Made by a program: the position numbers and the translations under genes. Shown one piece after another: positions 50,949-63,300 of a stretch of DNA of 64,000 nt. This DNA is from Lethocerus indicus. Taxonomy: Eukaryota > Arthropoda > Insecta > Hemiptera > Belostomatidae. The notes below the pieces were generated by a model. That model was not told where the DNA came from. It was given only the letters and a program-made list of their open reading frames with translations, and searched no databases. The stretch covers positions 22,338,365 through 22,402,364 of the forward strand of contig JACDQD010000007.1 in NCBI GenBank assembly GCA_019843655.1. The letters run 5' to 3'. Positions within the stretch are counted from its first letter, which is position 1. Each line of letters opens with the position of its first letter.

Positions 50949-52575
50949 GTGTGTGTTTTAACTCATGTGAGTATACTTGTTATTAAGTTTATAAAATATG
51001 TTGACATTTTTGTGAGAGATTTATCTATTGGTGCAGATATTATCCTCATACATTTAAGGAATGTGTAAATAATTGTCACTGTAATTATAACATAGAGAGT
51101 TTAAAGACACAAATACTTATCTATATGGTGTATATCTTACAATATTTGGAAGGTGATGCAATAAGAATTTAAAATCCAAACATTTTGAACATGTACAAAG
51201 ATATACTGTAAATATGCCAGTTTTTATTTAACTTTTACCTCATTATAAAGTGTGATGTGATTTGGATTAGGTGTTAGTTTTACTTAATTTTTGTGATAAA
51301 AGTTTTATATATGAAATGGAATATAAAGAATGCTTTATATAGATTATTATTTACTTACAAAAACAGTTGTATCATCTTACCTTTCATTTTTTAAACAGAT
51401 AAATTTAATAAAGTTAAGATATATTTACCTTGTAAATAAATTTATCCTCAGAGTACTTTAACCTAATGTATATTTGTTAAATATACATTGTGGTAGAGTA
51501 TATGAAAATAAGTATTCTTAGAGTTAAAATAAGATGATTGAAAACACTAATTGAAAATATATTTAGCTACATAAGAGAATGTTGGACCAATACCAGTCTT
51601 ATTATGTAGTAACATTCTTTAAAAGATCATACAAACTAAATGTTATTTTCAATTTTATACTTTTGTCATTTTAGAGTTTCATTTGTGTTACTCAAATTAT
51701 GGCTCAAAGAATTGAGTTCTCAAAAATAAGTGTATTATCAGGAAATGTTGTGTATCATATTGTAAAGAGCATACATTTGTTATTTTTTCTTCACTCATTA
51801 AAATGAATAAATGAATTGGCAAAAATTGTATTTATTGTCTAGAGGATGGGAAAATAATGTGGTCTATAATATATTCATTTATATAATATAATGTAAAATA
51901 AAATATTTTTTTGTTATGTGTAAGCTTTATTAATGTACACTTCATTTTTGACACATTTAATTAATTTGCAATTCTCATTTTTAAAAAAACTTCAAAATGT
52001 TGAAATAAAAACTAATTTTATGTCATTAGGAAAAAAAAACAGGAAAATGCATTACTTCCAGGCTGCAAGTTTTTTCTGTGATCTGAAATTAAATAATGTT
52101 TTGAGTTGGGCCAATGTTTGAAGTCGTTAAGTCCTTCATGAAGGCGTTAGTTCTAGAACTTTGCAAAAGAATCGATCTTTTTATATTTTTAACACTTTAA
52201 TTTAAGGTGAAAAGTGCTGCTTTGTTTAGCATAATTTAGATTTATCAAATGTTTCATGCACTTCATTTGGCCATATTAATTAAGCATTTATTAATATGTT
52301 TAAAACATAAACACATGTTTAACTCTTTAATGTTAATATAAAATATTAGATGTTTGAGTAAAAAGTTAATTAATTTTGAAGTTACTTCAAAACGGAGATC
52401 TAGATGGCGTCAAAAGTCTGGTAACGGTCGTTCAGGAGTTTACGCGGAAGCAGGTTTACGTTTGTATTTATTCAAGAATGATCAATGCTTGGTGAGTTAA
52501 GTGGTATGTGCTGAAATGTCTCGAATGTGGGTATTAAATTTTCGCGTACACATGTAAATTCGAGGATAAATAAGA

Positions 52576-54030
52576 ATGAATTGGGTGGAACCGGTTTTCA
52601 AAGAGAGCTACTTGCCTCCAAAGAAGAAACAGAAAACTGACCAAGAATCGGATTTTTTAAAGGGTGTTAAAATTCCATCACTTTCATCCTGTGGTGTAGA
52701 CAAAGCATGTTCGCCCAAAGCCTCGATTTGGTTGGAGAGATTCAAACCTAACAAGGTCGAGGATTTGGTAGTCCATAAGAAGAAGATTGAAGAGGTTGAA
52801 TCGTGGTTGATCAATCTGCAGAACCCCAATAATTCTTCTCAGATATTACTTGTAACAGGGCCTTCAGGATGTGGAAAACTGACTACTGTAAAAGTGCTTT
52901 CTAAAAAGCTGGATTATGGACTAACAGAATGGATGAATCCACTTTCTTCTGAAGTTAACCATGATGGTGATTTAACTCATTATAGGAGCCAACTAAAAGT
53001 ATTTGCTGAATTCATAATACGAGCCAGCAGGTACAAGAGTGTATTGTCTGTCAACAAAAAGAGAATCATTATCATTAAAGAGATACCCAATGTTTTCTTG
53101 CGCGACAACTCTATTTTCCACGAATGTCTGAAACAGTATTCCAGTGTAAAAGAACTGAACCTTGTTTTTATTATCTCTGACACGTTGATGTGTCGTGATT
53201 TGTTTCCTGACAATTTGAAAGGATTTACAAAAACAACCACAATAAATTTTAATCCAATAACACAGAGGTTAATCTCCAGTACGCTGCAGAAAATTGTTAA
53301 AAGGGCAGGGATCACGCGGAGCATAGATCATCATATAGATGAAGTTAGTGCATCTTGCAGTGGGGACTTACGAAATGCCATTATGTCCCTTCAGTTTCTG
53401 TCAGTGAAATCTGACGGTGACAAAATATTTATGAAACTAAAAACAAAATTTGAAAGCAAAAAAAAGGATAAGAAATCAAGTGAAAATAGTTCAACTGATT
53501 CACAGTTAAGGAATAGTGATCATCTTGACATTTTTCGTGGTCTGGGCAGAATATTGTATTCGAAAAAAGATGAACAAGGTAAGCTTGTTCACAACCCAGA
53601 AGAAGTGATATCATCCTTTGACAGCTGTGCAAGTAACTTTGTGTACATGCTCGAAGAAAACTATTTATCAATATTTTCATGTATTTATGATGTTAGTAAA
53701 GTTTCTGGCTATTTGGCATCATCTGAATTGATGTTGAGTGATTGGAAAGAGTTAGGACTCTCAAGGAATTATGCTTTATCAACTGCTGTACAGGGGACAG
53801 TGCTCAATAACAGTGTACCCATCAGGAAGTTTCAACAATTGAGAAAACATACAAATATAAATTCGTTGGATAGCAAATTCAAGACAGATATTGCAACTAA
53901 CTTTCCTTCATTCCGAGAACGAGATTTCCTTGTTGATGTTAAAAGTTATTTTAAGATAATTAATAATTCTACTACGGAAAGTCAGCTGTCACTGTTAAAT
54001 GAGCTAAAGTTTAAAAATAGGAGTTATTAA
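52576..54030 (+). CDS. RAD17: RAD17-like checkpoint clamp loader subunit, single exon
   Basis: Nuclear AAA+ protein that with RFC2-5 loads the 9-1-1 clamp at damaged DNA. It is one uninterrupted frame of 484 aa. Recognised by the RAD17 N-terminal block (WLERFKPNKVEDLVVHKKK then IEEVESWL), the TGPSGCGK phosphate loop at about residues 94-101, WMNPL, IPNVFLRD, FIISDT, LFPDNLKG, ITINFNP-like TTTINFNPIT, and CSGDLRNAIMSLQF. Odd points: the residue after the phosphate-loop Lys is Leu instead of Ser/Thr, and the Walker B equivalent reads IIIIKE where vertebrate RAD17 has an ED pair. It is shorter than human RAD17 (681 aa), mainly after the AAA+ module. It has no introns although its neighbours have many. 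A basic KKKQK stretch near residue 17 may be a nuclear signal. The start is the first ATG, after CpG-bearing leader DNA. It could be a retrogene. Confidence 0.92.
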   Translation: MNWVEPVFKESYLPPKKKQKTDQESDFLKGVKIPSLSSCGVDKACSPKASIWLERFKPNKVEDLVVHKKKIEEVESWLINLQNPNNSSQILLVTGPSGCGKLTTVKVLSKKLDYGLTEWMNPLSSEVNHDGDLTHYRSQLKVFAEFIIRASRYKSVLSVNKKRIIIIKEIPNVFLRDNSIFHECLKQYSSVKELNLVFIISDTLMCRDLFPDNLKGFTKTTTINFNPITQRLISSTLQKIVKRAGITRSIDHHIDEVSASCSGDLRNAIMSLQFLSVKSDGDKIFMKLKTKFESKKKDKKSSENSSTDSQLRNSDHLDIFRGLGRILYSKKDEQGKLVHNPEEVISSFDSCASNFVYMLEENYLSIFSCIYDVSKVSGYLASSELMLSDWKELGLSRNYALSTAVQGTVLNNSVPIRKFQQLRKHTNINSLDSKFKTDIATNFPSFRERDFLVDVKSYFKIINNSTTESQLSLLNELKFKNRSY

Positions 54031-54318
54031 CGCATAGCACTTTGTGAAGCACTAAATTCATTACATTAATATATAGATTTTTGTATATTGTGTATTATCA
54101 TTTGTTTAAATATATATTTTGTATTATAAGGATTATTATTTTGTATTATAATTATTTATTTAGATTAAATAGTAAACATTCTACTGATTAATGTTTATTA
54201 CAATGCACATATCATTTTTAGATGTTTTATACATATCCCTGAAGTACTTGAAGTTGTTTAATTTTTCTTCAATTTGTTTATTGTTTGAAACTCGTGAGTC
54301 TGCTGTGTTGATTCTATA

Positions 54319-54360
54319 GAATTCGTTAGCACATTGTACATTTCTCCAAATTGAAGTTAC
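54319..54360. repeat. 42 bp direct repeat, left copy
   Basis: From GAATTCGTTAGC to TTGAAGTTAC, identical to 54664-54705. The two copies bracket the inserted 303 bp. Confidence 0.9.
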
Positions 54361-54418
54361 AATTTGAAATGCTTGCATTGTCTGGGTCAAACCCGATCCG
54401 AATTTACAAAATACAAAA

Positions 54419-54651
54419 TTACAAAAAAAATTAAAACATTATTTCTATCTTTCATGTGAATCAATTAACATACTAGCTAGAAGTATTTTATGAAATAATG
54501 TTTGTTCTTTAAAATCTAAAAATGTATACATATGTTTTGTATATTTATATACATTGAAATGAATTGTGATGGGGTAGATGAAAAAAGAACAAAATTTGCA
54601 ACAATTGTATTTTTAAGTTGTAAGCTTTCAAGCCTTTTAGTTTATGATGGG
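54419..54651. repeat. Second copy of EDEM3 intron 12 segment, inserted between direct repeats
   Basis: About 233 bp nearly identical to 44992-45225. It lies inside the 303 bp between two perfect 42 bp direct repeats. The remaining insert (54361-54418 and 54652-54663) is of unknown origin. The near-identity means a recent event or a local assembly artefact. Confidence 0.9.
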
Positions 54652-54663
54652 ATGGGGCTTTAT

Positions 54664-54705
54664 GAATTCGTTAGCACATTGTACATTTCTCCAAATTGAA
54701 GTTAC
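54664..54705. repeat. 42 bp direct repeat, right copy
   Basis: Perfect copy of 54319-54360. After it the sequence continues TTAGTTGAAG, whereas the left copy runs into AATTTGAAAT. Confidence 0.9.
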
Positions 54706-55627
54706 TTAGTTGAAGTTTTCTTTGTCCAAAATTGAAGTGAGGACATTTTTAGAAAGATATCTTGTAAATGTAGCTCTTGTAAAAATATCATGCAATAAAG
54801 TATTATAATTTCCTCTAGCAATTATGCTATAAATAGAATTTTTCCGGGTTTAAGTCGATATTGTGAGGGATTCCCCCGAATTAGGAGGCTCAAAAGAGGA
54901 GCCCTTACAGAGGTGCCATGAACAGCTTGTCCCAGGATTTTTAAGTTCTGCGTGCTGACATTTGTCAAGTGTAAAATATAAAAAATATCCGTACACAATT
55001 CGGTTCCAAGTTAAATTTTTGTTTCATTAAATTAAAATTTCTCATACCGCCGGGTCCAGCAAGTGGACCTTGCCAGGACCTTCTATAATAGTTTTATTAA
55101 TATTGGGGCGTGCCCGACACCCGATTGGACGTAAACTTCATCTGGTGGTGCTTACTCGTTTTCACGTACTTTTAATAAGGAATAAAATCTTCGTTGGGAA
55201 AGGGGGAAAATATTTGAAAATAAGTTTGGGATAGTCCGTGTATTGGAGGTTGGCGGCCTGCGGCCCCAACTTTTTGGCCGGCTGCCAATGCTACTGACAT
55301 TTGACACGTGTTTATCCCGAAATGTTGGATGAAGGTCGAAACGATTGATAAGCGTTAGATAGCTGGGCTTGTCCGGGCCATTCCCCTGCCGGCCGTTTAC
55401 TCGCTTCTGAAGCGACCTCGGAACGGCGTTCTACTTTCTTACCTCTTGGCGAAGGTAAGTTCGGATTGGGCAGCCGTGACCCGCTCACATAACGGAACTT
55501 GTAGTATCCCTCTTCGCTTCTTTTTTTTCTTGTCTCTCCGCTCGTCTTCTTGTTGTGTCCGATCCCCCGTCGCAGGCGCTCCCAGTAACGGTATACAGAC
55601 GGCGCCGATCCGGAATAAACTACAATC

Positions 55628-58600
55628 ATGCGTTTTTATTCTACTCTGACATCGGTAAGTGAATTGCCCCCGCGAGATAATTGAGCGTGTCGTGCTCGTT
55701 TTGAAAATTCGCTCGGTTTATAACCCGACTGTCACTGTGACAGAGCCCAACATATGTTGTTATACTGCTCGAAACTATGTTCAATTCTTTTGAATATATT
55801 CACTTGCCGCTTCTCCTTTTGTTCTAATATAATAATTCTTGAGATCTTCTTTTTCCTGACAATCATTTAGTTATTCCAAATTAATATTTAGGAGGCTCAG
55901 GGCCTTGATTGAGTTCCTTAGGACTCAAGATTAGGCAGTTTGAATCCCTTATGCCATGGATGTTAATTTGTAAGTTGGTAGTTGTAAATGGAAAAAAACA
56001 GGCCCCTATAGGAAAAGAAAGATATATTTATAAAAAATTAAATTAGTATTTATTTATTGTTTTCAACAGATTATGGGGAAGGACTGTGACAGTTGTGAAT
56101 CGGCATTCCCGCCCGCATTCAAAATGCCTGACGGAGGCCCTCTCTATGATAGATTTGAGACGCTCCGCGAAAAATTCATCAGCACTTATAACGAAGAACC
56201 AACAGTCTACTTGAGGGTGCCAGGTAGGGTGAACCTGATCGGTGAACACATCGACTACTGCGGATATTCGGTTTGTCCAATGGCCATAGAACAGGACATC
56301 CTCGTCACCGCCAAAGCATCCCAGTCCGAAAACTTCCTCGAGCTCGTCAATTTGGATTCATCAAAATATTGCCATCACGTCTTTCCTGATAAGTCGTTCA
56401 AGTATGTCATCGTAGTGCCATCATAGAGAAAAGTTTTTAGTCTGCTAATTTGGACATTTATTAGGTATGAAGGCTTTAGCGTTACACTTTGTCTTCTTTA
56501 CACTTTAGGAATCGGATGCAAAAAATGAATGTTCTGTCTAAAAGTAATATTAAATCTCTAATCTTCTTCCGTTTTGCTACAATCAGTTTTAGAGCTTGCA
56601 ATGCTAATTCACACTTTACACACTGACTATCTTGATGATGGTTTCCAAAAAAAACTGCTAGGGTGTTTTAATTTTTTGAAGTGTAATTGAATTGGAGAAG
56701 AATACATTCACTTTCCTTAAAATAAATGTATTTGAAAAAATATTAAATAATTAATCTATTAAAAATATTGGTGTTTGTCTGTCTATCCAAGATAGAAGAC
56801 CCAGTGACTTCTTTATATCCAAAGATATGGATATTTGTCAGTTTTACATATGTGCAAACCATTTTTGGGTATTCTACATGGGCATTGAGAAATTGGAAAA
56901 ACATTGATTTTTTTGCAATAAAATATTGAGACAATGTATAATGTATGCTGCATTTTTTATACTGTAATGGTCATTTTTATTTATATATTATTTTTTATAT
57001 AGGATAGATTTAAAGTTGAACGGTTGGGCCAGCTATTTTCTTTGCGGATTGAAAGGGGCTTTGGAGCGAATGAATATTGATGATCCGGTTCCTATGAAGA
57101 TTGCAGTTGCTGGCAATATACCACCAGGATCTGGCCTATCCAGTTCAAGTGCACTTGTCAGTGCAGCATTTTTGGTCACAACATATCTCAATGGGGTAAT
57201 GACTTAAAACATATTTTTATTTGATAGGACTACATAAAGTATTTAGTACGGCAGAGTTATATGACTTTCCTTTTAAGAGTTTTCTTAAAAGGAATTTGTG
57301 TAGTGTTTTCTTGAAACAATTTATAACCAAAATTGATTTTAGAGATAATTTCCGTTAATGTTTGTTTTTCAGTCTTTGTTTATTTATTTTTGTGTCATAA
57401 TATTGTCACATCTATTTTTTATTACATATACTTCTTTAAACATTGTTAATAGTTAATAGAACAGTAGCAACAATTCTATATTTTTTTACAGTATTGAAAT
57501 AATACAATTCAGAAATATTTGGATGTTGAAATAGCATAGGTGTTTTTCTTATGCAATACATTCACTTTTGACTTTACCTTTACTGCTTTGACCTTTACAG
57601 AATTTACTTTCTCTTTCCTGTTGAGATGGGTAATTTCAGAACAACAAAATATTTCTAAAATTATTTTTATTTTAAATACCTCATAATATGCTTTGACACA
57701 TGGTATGCAGTTAATAATTATTGTTTGGTACAATTTTAATTTTTATAATTCAGTTAGTTTCTTTAAGCAACTTTTTTCCATTATTCTAATTACTGTTGTC
57801 ATGTGGATTGCAAATAATTAATTTTTGAATTTAATAACTCTTGACCTAATTTTTAACTTTGATTATTTTGCACTCAAGAGCCTGAGAATACAAGACTTCT
57901 TAATAATGAAGTGCTACTATCATATAAAAGGGTGTACAGCAATTCTATTATTACCCTCCCAGAAAATTTACTTTATATGGAATGTATTTCAGTAAATTTG
58001 TTAGCATAAGTTGTACCCAAAGCCAAAGTAATTATATTTTAACAGTAATAGTTATCAGTTTAACAAAAATATTTTTTATAATTATAGTACATTTTTTAAA
58101 TTGTGACTATCATTATTTTAATTGGACTGTTGAGTAATCAGAAAGTCTTAATCTTTTTAAAAGCCTTTTTTAGGTTTGCAGTTCATTCTACTCAGTTTCC
58201 TACAAATGATAATGTTTTTTTTTATGTTCCCATTTATTTTTGTTTCTTTCCTTTAAGTGTTGACTGAATTATATAATATTACAGTAATGATTAATGGTAC
58301 AGTTGAGCCTGCCGTAACAAATATTATCTACTCTGCTCCACTTATAATACTTATTGGAGAATAATTAATTTTAGAAAGCATGGTGTAAGAAATACAAAAG
58401 GAAGCTCACAAATTATTGGAATATCTTTCGAGCTTCCTGTTATAATTTACAGGTAATTGGGGCTGTTGCTTTATTGTGCAGATGCAACTTTCAAAATCAG
58501 AGTTGGCAATGCTGAGCGCCAGTTCAGAGCAATACATTGGCACTGTTGGTGGGGGAATGGATCAGGCAATTGCTTTCCTTGCTACTAAAGGTTATTGAAT

Positions 58601-61285
58601 TTTGTTATTAATTATTTTTAAAAAATCAAGTCATTCGTATAATGCATAATTAGAGCAGTTATATTTTATTAGCTCTAGCATTAGGGACCTATATACAGAT
58701 GCAGTCTTTTGACTGAATTATAATAACGGTCTTACATTCACAACATAGAATGAATCATGGTAGCTAAAGGCCTGCTTCTTAAACCACTGATATTGTTGAC
58801 AATGCAATTCCTTTGAAAAAAAATTGTTGATGCTGATTTTCAAACCACTAAATAGACATTTCAAGTTTTAATTATTGCTTGTTCTCAGGTTGTGCCAAAC
58901 ACATTGAATTTTCTCCCATAAGGACCGAAGATTTGTCACTACCTGATGATGCTGTTTTTGTAATCAGTCATAGCATGGTCACAAAAAATAAGGCTGCATC
59001 TGCTGATTTCAATACGAGGGTGATTGAATGTCGTTTAGCAGCCCAGGTAATTACTACTTCTTTACACCATTCGAATTTTGAAATTGAGTCAGATATGGAA
59101 TTTTTAAAGTTTGAAATATGATTCCAGTTAGGTTGTACACTTTTTACAAGTTGTAATAAAAGTGTTGTTCTAGATTATAGCAAAGAAGCATTCGCTTAAT
59201 TGGCACAAAGGTATGCAGTTGGCAGAAGTTCAGAACTTACTGAATGTGTCCCTTGATCAGATCATAAGGATTGTTCAAGACATTTTCCACGAGCATCCTT
59301 ACACCAAACAGGAAGTGAGTATTATCAATTACTTTGCAAAGTGCTTCTCATTTAATCCTAGTTTAAATAAAATAACATTTTTAATTCCCCTGGTTTTCCT
59401 GTTTTACTATACTGAATAGTTTGTCTTCATAATTCTATTTAGTTGTTATTTATTAAATGAGCATGGATATTTTTCTCCATTGTTTCAGTTTGGGTTATGA
59501 ATTTTCATTGTAGAAATTATTGTGAGCTTCAAGTATTGTGGTAATGAATGTAATATTAAACTGAAAGACTATTACATTTATCTGAGAATTATAACTTGAA
59601 ACTAATAATATTTCAAACACTTCAACTGAGTGAGTGCAGTTGTGATAATTGCATTAGAAATTAATAATGAATACGTTGAATTCATTGTTTTTTCTGAAGA
59701 GAAATAAGCAATAATAAATTATTTAATAATAATTATTAGTTTTATATGAGCAATGAAAAACAAAAAAAATATTTTTATCAATCAACTATTTTTTACTCAA
59801 TTCTCTGTTAAGGTTTGTAATGAACTGGGAGTAACTGAAGATGAATTGAATAATTTGTCTTTAACTCAAAATACGGTCCATGTAAACCAGTTTAAATTGC
59901 GTCAGAGAGCTTTACATGTATTTCAAGGTAAATAAATAAATAAATATTCTTTTATTAGTTTATATTGTAAGTTCATTTATTCCAAGTAGTTTGTTACATT
60001 TTTTACAACATTTAATATTTTCATTCAGTTGTGAAATGGAAGTGATTATATGTGGATCTCAAATGGGACTTTAACACACTTCAGAATTCATTTTTTAAAA
60101 CTTTTATTATATTAACATAAGTGTTATTTGAGTATTTAAGAATCTTACATATAAGTTTAACAAATTGCTTAACTGCTATAATTAGTTAGTTTCCTTGTTT
60201 TTCGATATTGTTATTTTTGTTTGTCAGTCTATTAATTTTCTATATTTGTTTTATTGGACTACACAGTGAGCTTTTAATTTCAACCAATAATTTGAGCAAT
60301 AAATATAACTTCTTTATAGAGGCCTGGAGAGTAAGTGAATTCTGCAAGGGATGTAAATATGCTTGTGACCTGGGCAGGCTTGGAGCACTGATGAACGAAA
60401 GTCACAACAGTCTGAGGCTGTTGTATGAATGCAGTCACCCTTCTCTGGACAATCTAGTTGAGATATGCCTTGCGTCTGGAGCCCTTGGAGCCCGGCTTAC
60501 TGGAGCAGGGTAATTTTAACTCTCTCTCAGATATGGGATAACTTAATAAAAATATTAATGAATGAATCATTTCATTTTTAACTGGCCAATAGAACAGTAA
60601 TCTGCTTCTCTTGTGTGGGAAATAAAGAAATACAAAACACAGTTTGACTATCAAAAATTGTCTCCTCTTTTAAGGTTATTGTTATTTCCCATTTTATTTT
60701 ATCCATGTGTAATTATCCTCATTATAACAATCCTCCTGCATTATAATTCATTGCACTTATTCATTTAAGTATTTGTAAATTATTCAGCTATTTGTTTCAA
60801 GAAATATCAGGGGGAAGTTTGGTCATACTTCTAGTTACACCTCGTGTTACAAAATGTATAATTTCATTTTAAATTATTAAATGGAAGCATAAAGCATTTA
60901 ATCAATCGAATGACTAAGTAAGCATTATTATTGTAGTTATAATGAAAACCATGTGTCCAACTTTAAACCATAAAGTTTAATTCTTTATGATAATGGCAAA
61001 TTATATTTTGAGCCTGCAAATGGAAGTTTCATTACAGATTATCCCATAAAGATTATTTTGAGATAAATACAATTACAATATAAATACAATTTGTTATTAA
61101 TGAAATGATTAATTTTCAGTTGGGGAGGGTGTGTAGTTGCCCTGACAACTAGGGACCATGTCTCCAGTTTTGTAAAAAGTGTGAAAGAACAGTTTTACAA
61201 AACACCATGTGAAAATATCAACATGCTCATTTTCCCTACAGAGCCGAATCAAGGTGCTGAAATCTATTTACCTCATCAATTTTAA
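55628..61285 (+). CDS. GALK2: GALK2-type N-acetylgalactosamine kinase
   Basis: GHMP-family sugar kinase, cytosolic, expected to phosphorylate GalNAc (and poorly galactose) at C1 for salvage. Coding exons: 56070-56401, 57003-57195, 58482-58590, 58889-59046, 59174-59314, 59813-59927, 60320-60509, 61120-61285, all in phase. From the ATG at 56073 it is 466 aa (human GALK2 458). An upstream exon 55628-55654 ([15 protein letters not shown] donor) joins in frame and would add 10 residues. Motifs: galactokinase signature [17 protein letters not shown] (the HID form is typical of GALK2 rather than GALK1), [16 protein letters not shown] loop [29 protein letters not shown] with the catalytic Asp, [32 protein letters not shown]. 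The C-terminus [18 protein letters not shown] is more diverged than usual. The first coding exon is CpG-rich and the later exons are not. Confidence 0.94.
55891..56020 (+). mobile_element. Diverged copy of the tRNA-derived SINE (GALK2 intron 1)
   Basis: A degenerate A box (GGAGGCTCAGGGCCTTGAT) and B box (CAGTTTGAATCCC at about 55936-55948), followed by ATGCCATGGATGTTAATTTG, which parallels ATGGATGTTAGCATAAG in the copy at 41817. More decayed than that copy; both ends are approximate. It lies just upstream of the first main GALK2 coding exon. Confidence 0.5.
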
Positions 61286-63300
61286 TTGCAGTTGTGATTT
61301 CATATGTATATGTCTTTATTTGATATGTTAGATTGGATATAAATTATTTTATTATTTTAGAGTAGCTCATAGAGTGCACAGTCATAATATACCACTTTGC
61401 CATTCCATTGATTGCCATAATTGTTGCCATAAATCAAGCATATTTTTTATTTAGGTTTTGATGTAAGTATAAAGCAAATACCAAAGTATACATTCCTGTA
61501 TAAATATAATTTCCTTTTAAAATTTGTTGTTTGAAATGTATAAAATTTTGTATACTGTTATATGTAAAAATGTATTATATGTTTATTTTCCTGTTGATTG
61601 CCCTATGGTCTGACATGTTGTAATGGCTTGTTATACTTAACTGAAATTGAGAAGCAAAACTATTTATTGAAAAGTATTACAGATATCAATGATAATTTAA
61701 CATGTAATGAATGTTCAAGGTTTGACACAAATCTGCATTAGTTATCTGGTTGATTATTCCAAAAAATATTAAAATATTTATTTTAATTTTATAAAAAAAT
61801 ATTTTAACATAAAATCAGTGCCTAATTATAAATTTATATTGAATTTGTTACTGATAAATATAACATTTGTTAAACTGTCTCTGTAGCTACTGATAAAATG
61901 AATGATGAAAAAATCAACATACATTGTTTGCATCAAACAAATATTATAGATTATTTAGGGCTTGTTTAATAACTCTTACTGGTGCATTTTTTAAATACTG
62001 TTTTAAGTGATAAGAATTAAATGTCATTTCAAATGTATTTATTTTTAATGTAAAATTGATTAGAAGTGTGAACATATATTTATTCTCTGGCTATTTAAAC
62101 ATTTTCCCATTAATGATACCTTTGTTTCAAAGGAAACAAAATTGTTTTCTACTTACTACTATACCTACACACTCAAGGATATGTTTAGTACAGTTAGTAT
62201 TTATTGATGTATAGAGAGCAGAATATATGCAGTTTATTGCTAGTGGTATAAATATTGTCAAATTGTTATCATTGGTAATTATTATTAATAAAATATTGAT
62301 TGTGTATACATCTCTAAAATTCTACCCAACTTTGTTTTTTGTAACTTAGAAGACCCTATTGTCATATAAAAAGGTAAAACTATGAAATGCATTATTGATG
62401 GAATTTTTGATTTGATTATGTAAATAGGGCCTCAAGAACTATAAATAAATGCTCTATAAATAAGTAGTATTGATAGAACTGAATGAATCAATCAGTTGTT
62501 CATAAAATAGACAATTGATACTGGGAATACCACTTTTTTAGGAAGGATGCAAGGGATTATGCAAAAATATAAGCTGAAAGCACAGTATTCTTTGGCAAAG
62601 GTTTTTAGTCTATCAATGCTAGGTGGGAAATTGTATTGCAGGCAAGTTGTAGATAGCTGAATCAAGTTTTCAGGAATGATGACTCATATAACAAGTTGCA
62701 ATCAGTGTAATAGATAAGAACTGGTGAACTCAGCAACGGTATCTATTAATTATTCATTCTGATGATGTAGTATTTTACCATGTAAATTTTATGATAGTTT
62801 ATTATTGTTTTATATTACAGTTGTTAGGAACTAGGTCAGTAAAACATACTTAATTATGATACTACTGCTTTAACACATTAGGAACATTAAGAAATTGTAG
62901 CCTTTGAAATGAGTAATAGTTCGGGGTGGATAATATGAGTTTATTTTGTGGGAAGAGTACGAATTTGGAGATATAGAAGTAAATTTCAGCAGATGTGTAT
63001 TTGTTACCGACATTATTTATTTATAATGGATTAATATCGATAGAATAGTGATTTAGGTTATGCGAAATTAAACATATGCCTATCAATACAATTTGTTTTT
63101 ATAATTTTTTCCACCAATGCCCAATTAGCAAGTCGGCATGGATCATAAGAAAAGTCCCCATGATCGCTTTAGTTAGCACCAGTTTAGACTATTTAACTTG
63201 TTTTACCTGGTTATAAAATTTACCCGAAATTCTGGGAAAATATTATTGAAAAAATTCATATAAAAAGTAATAAAAATAACACCATATGTTTTCATTATTT
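61286..63300. other. Intergenic DNA after GALK2
   Basis: AT-rich, CpG-poor, with AATAAA hexamers (for example near 62288) that may end the GALK2 transcript. No gene, repeat family or RNA gene was recognised. Confidence 0.6.

Larger units (their letters stand above)
49637..52575. other. Intergenic interval EDEM3 to RAD17
   Basis: The EDEM3 3' UTR is followed by AT-rich, CpG-poor DNA with a (TA)n repeat at 50895. The last about 200 bp (52380-52575) turn CpG-bearing and are the likely RAD17 promoter and leader. There, a short upstream ORF (ATG at about 52404, six codons) and a perfect GTGAGT donor-like site near 52491 are visible. No gene was recognised in the rest. Confidence 0.6.
54031..55627. 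other. Intergenic interval RAD17 to GALK2, with a rearranged patch
   Basis: AT-rich to about 54.84 kb, then CpG-rich to the GALK2 start (probable promoter, 54.85-55.65 kb). It includes the duplicated segment and 42 bp direct repeats listed separately, and an AATAAA at 54794 that may serve RAD17. Overlapping open frames on both strands at 55312-55649 lie in the CpG-rich promoter-like DNA and show no recognisable domain. Confidence 0.6.

Noticed and set aside
52608..53680. Minus-strand open frames opposite RAD17
   Set aside because: Antisense shadows of a conserved plus-strand coding sequence.
55312..55649. Overlapping plus and minus frames upstream of GALK2
   Set aside because: They lie in CpG-rich promoter-like DNA, overlap each other and show no domain.
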